7,279 nucleotides of DNA. Source: Pseudomonadota bacterium. GTDB taxonomy: Bacteria; Bdellovibrionota; Bdellovibrionia; Bdellovibrionales; JAEYZS01. Both the position numbers and the translations under genes were made by a program. The stretch covers positions 1 to 7,279 of the forward strand of contig JAEYZS010000223.1 of NCBI GenBank assembly GCA_023427925.1. Reading direction: 5' to 3'. Under the pieces are notes generated by a model, which was given only the letters and a program-made list of their open reading frames with translations, did not search any database and was not told the origin of the DNA. Below, in pieces: positions 6,448 through 7,279 of the stretch (position 1 is the stretch's first letter; each line of letters opens with the position of its first letter).

Positions 6448-7034
6448 TATACTCTTCCTTCAGATGCTTGCAAAAACTTAGGAACTTTCCAGTTGTCTTT
6501 CCATGGACGCGGCTGGTGTTTTTCAATCATATTTTGTAAAAGCATAATTCCATCCATCACCGCTTCTGGAGATGGAGGACATCCTGGAACATAAACGTCA
6601 ACAGGGATAACTTTGTCGATGCCTTGTAGAACGTGATACGCACGATAGAAACCACCAGAGCTTGCACACGCTCCCATTGATAAAACGTATTTTGGTTCTA
6701 ACATTTGTTCATAAATATGAACTAATACAGGAGCCATCTTTTCAGTGATCGTTCCTGCAACTATAAGTAGATCAGATTGTCTTGGAGAAAACCTAACTAC
6801 TTCAGCACCAAATCGGGCAAGATCATATTTGGGACCCATGACCGACATCAATTCGATTCCGCAACATGCAGTTCCGTATGGCATAGGCCAAAGAGAGTTT
6901 TTTCTTCCCCACGCAATGATGTCATCAAGCTTCGTGGTGAATCCGCCTGTTTTTAAAAATTCTTGAGCTTGAGCTTCAAGATCTACTGTTTTTATTTGGC
7001 TGCTTGACGCAGACATAGACATGTCGTTACGCAT
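6447..7034 (-). CDS. nuoB: NADH-quinone oxidoreductase subunit B (cluster N2)
   Basis: NuoB carries N2, the last Fe-S cluster before quinone, and packs against NuoD and NuoI at the membrane. The start chosen is ATG at 7034 (195 aa). The diagnostic tandem cysteines in TACCGIE are Cys57 and Cys58. The other N2 ligands are Cys123 (MGACASSGG) and Cys152 (VPGCPPSPE). The segment [13 protein letters not shown] and the C-terminal PRPWKDNWK are typical. Four in-frame ATGs lie close together (7049, 7034, 7022, 7016). I prefer 7034 because GAGG lies 9 nt before it, whereas 7049 has only a weak GAG. The N-terminal 20 residues are poorly conserved in the family, so any of them is possible. It is the first nuo gene here, with no nuoA directly upstream. 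The stop TAA at 6447-6449 shares a base with the nuoCD start. Confidence 0.95.
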   Translation of the reverse strand: MRNDMSMSASSSQIKTVDLEAQAQEFLKTGGFTTKLDDIIAWGRKNSLWPMPYGTACCGIELMSVMGPKYDLARFGAEVVRFSPRQSDLLIVAGTITEKMAPVLVHIYEQMLEPKYVLSMGACASSGGFYRAYHVLQGIDKVIPVDVYVPGCPPSPEAVMDGIMLLQNMIEKHQPRPWKDNWKVPKFLQASEGRV

Positions 7035-7043
7035 TTCGTATCG

Positions 7044-7047
7044 CCTC
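7044..7047 (-). promoter_or_regulatory. Candidate Shine-Dalgarno for nuoB
   Basis: GAGG lies 9 nt before the ATG at 7034. It falls inside the coding sequence if the upstream ATG at 7049 is used, so the two starts exclude each other as efficient sites. This is the main reason for choosing 7034. The spacing is at the long end of the normal range. Confidence 0.45.
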
Positions 7048-7203
7048 ATTAATTCTCAATTAGTTGTCAGTAAATTGGTAACACGTTTCATCTCTAGAGA
7101 AAACATAATCTTACAGAGTAAACGCACCCCGAAAAAACGCTAACTTTGCCTCGAAAAACGGCATATTTTTATTGCCTCAAATTTAATCATTTGAATCGTC
7201 GCG
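7048..7203 (-). promoter_or_regulatory. Leader and likely promoter region of the nuo operon
   Basis: This AT-rich stretch has no gene and should hold the promoter or at least the leader of the operon. Candidate -10 boxes on the minus strand are TAAGAT (7108-7113) and, farther up, TATACT (7206-7211). Neither has a good -35 at 16-18 nt, so I do not call a start of transcription. A perfect 10-bp palindrome TCTCTAGAGA occupies 7091-7100. It lies 57 nt before the chosen nuoB start, where an operator would be possible. Two similar T-rich runs, GTTTTTCGAGG and GTTTTTTCGGGG, lie upstream of it. Confidence 0.35.
7154..7176 (-). terminator. Weak possible terminator of an upstream gene
   Basis: On the minus strand GGCA (7173-7176) can pair with TGCC (7160-7163) around a 9-nt AT-only loop, followed by G and five T. 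The stem is only 4 bp, so this is a marginal candidate. If real, it would end the transcript of the gene whose last codons may lie at 7204-7279 and would make nuoB the first gene of its own unit. Confidence 0.22.
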
Positions 7204-7279
7204 TCAGTATAGAATAAAAAATTCATTAGAAATCACAATTTCTCTTGGGGATTTTGGTCCATATTGGATAGCCTTAAGT
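7204..7279 (-). CDS. Possible C-terminal end of an unidentified upstream gene
   Basis: One minus-strand frame is open from the right edge to TGA at 7204-7206: 24 residues reading LKAIQYGPKSPREIVISNEF and then FILY. The other two minus frames are stopped. The segment does not resemble the C-terminus of NuoA, the gene normally found here, and I recognise no family. A 24-codon open frame can easily arise by chance in AT-rich DNA, so this is a weak call that depends on sequence beyond the window. Confidence 0.22.
   Translation of the reverse strand, partial: LKAIQYGPKSPREIVISNEFFILY

Noticed and set aside
1..7279. tRNA, rRNA, CRISPR array, insertion sequence or riboswitch
   Set aside because: I saw no cloverleaf, regularly spaced repeats, transposase or known aptamer pattern by reading. 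A covariance-model scan was not possible here.

Overview
The window carries most of an operon for respiratory complex I (NADH:quinone oxidoreductase), read on the minus strand from right to left in the order nuoB, nuoCD (one fused gene), nuoE, nuoF, nuoG, nuoI. Together these encode every canonical subunit of the hydrophilic peripheral arm: NADH and FMN site, the Fe-S wire and the quinone-facing end. None of the membrane-arm genes (nuoA, H, J-N) is present. nuoI follows nuoG directly by an ATGA overlap, where nuoH usually sits. The cysteine ligands for nine Fe-S clusters can be read: N1a in NuoE, N3 in NuoF, N1b, N4, N5 and N7 in NuoG, N6a and N6b in NuoI, N2 in NuoB.

Layout. Positions 7204-7279 may hold the last codons of another minus-strand gene (weak). 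Positions 7035-7203 are the AT-rich leader of nuoB, with a 10-bp palindrome. The nuo genes fill 929-7034 with junctions of -20 to +16 nt, so they are probably co-transcribed and translationally coupled. Positions 665-928 are non-coding. They hold an imperfect hairpin built on a direct repeat whose cores are inverted relative to each other, and small inverted repeats in the leader of the next gene. Positions 1-664 are the 5' part of a minus-strand gene for a secreted, probably outer-membrane beta-barrel protein; it runs off the left edge.

How the genes work together: NuoE and NuoF (with the start of NuoG) take electrons from NADH. NuoG and NuoI relay them through Fe-S clusters to N2 in NuoB, next to the quinone pocket formed by NuoB and the NuoD half of NuoCD. 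Proton pumping would need membrane subunits encoded elsewhere in the genome.

Organism: a Gram-negative bacterium (signal peptide plus barrel-like protein) with an aerobic or otherwise respiratory chain and a moderately AT-rich genome (about 40% GC by eye, not computed). The style of genes and of the intergenic palindrome would fit a Bdellovibrionota or similar former-deltaproteobacterial lineage, but this is a low-confidence guess. Most of the window is well-known biology. The points worth a second look are the peripheral-arm-only gene set, the compact NuoG that keeps N7, and the intergenic repeat.
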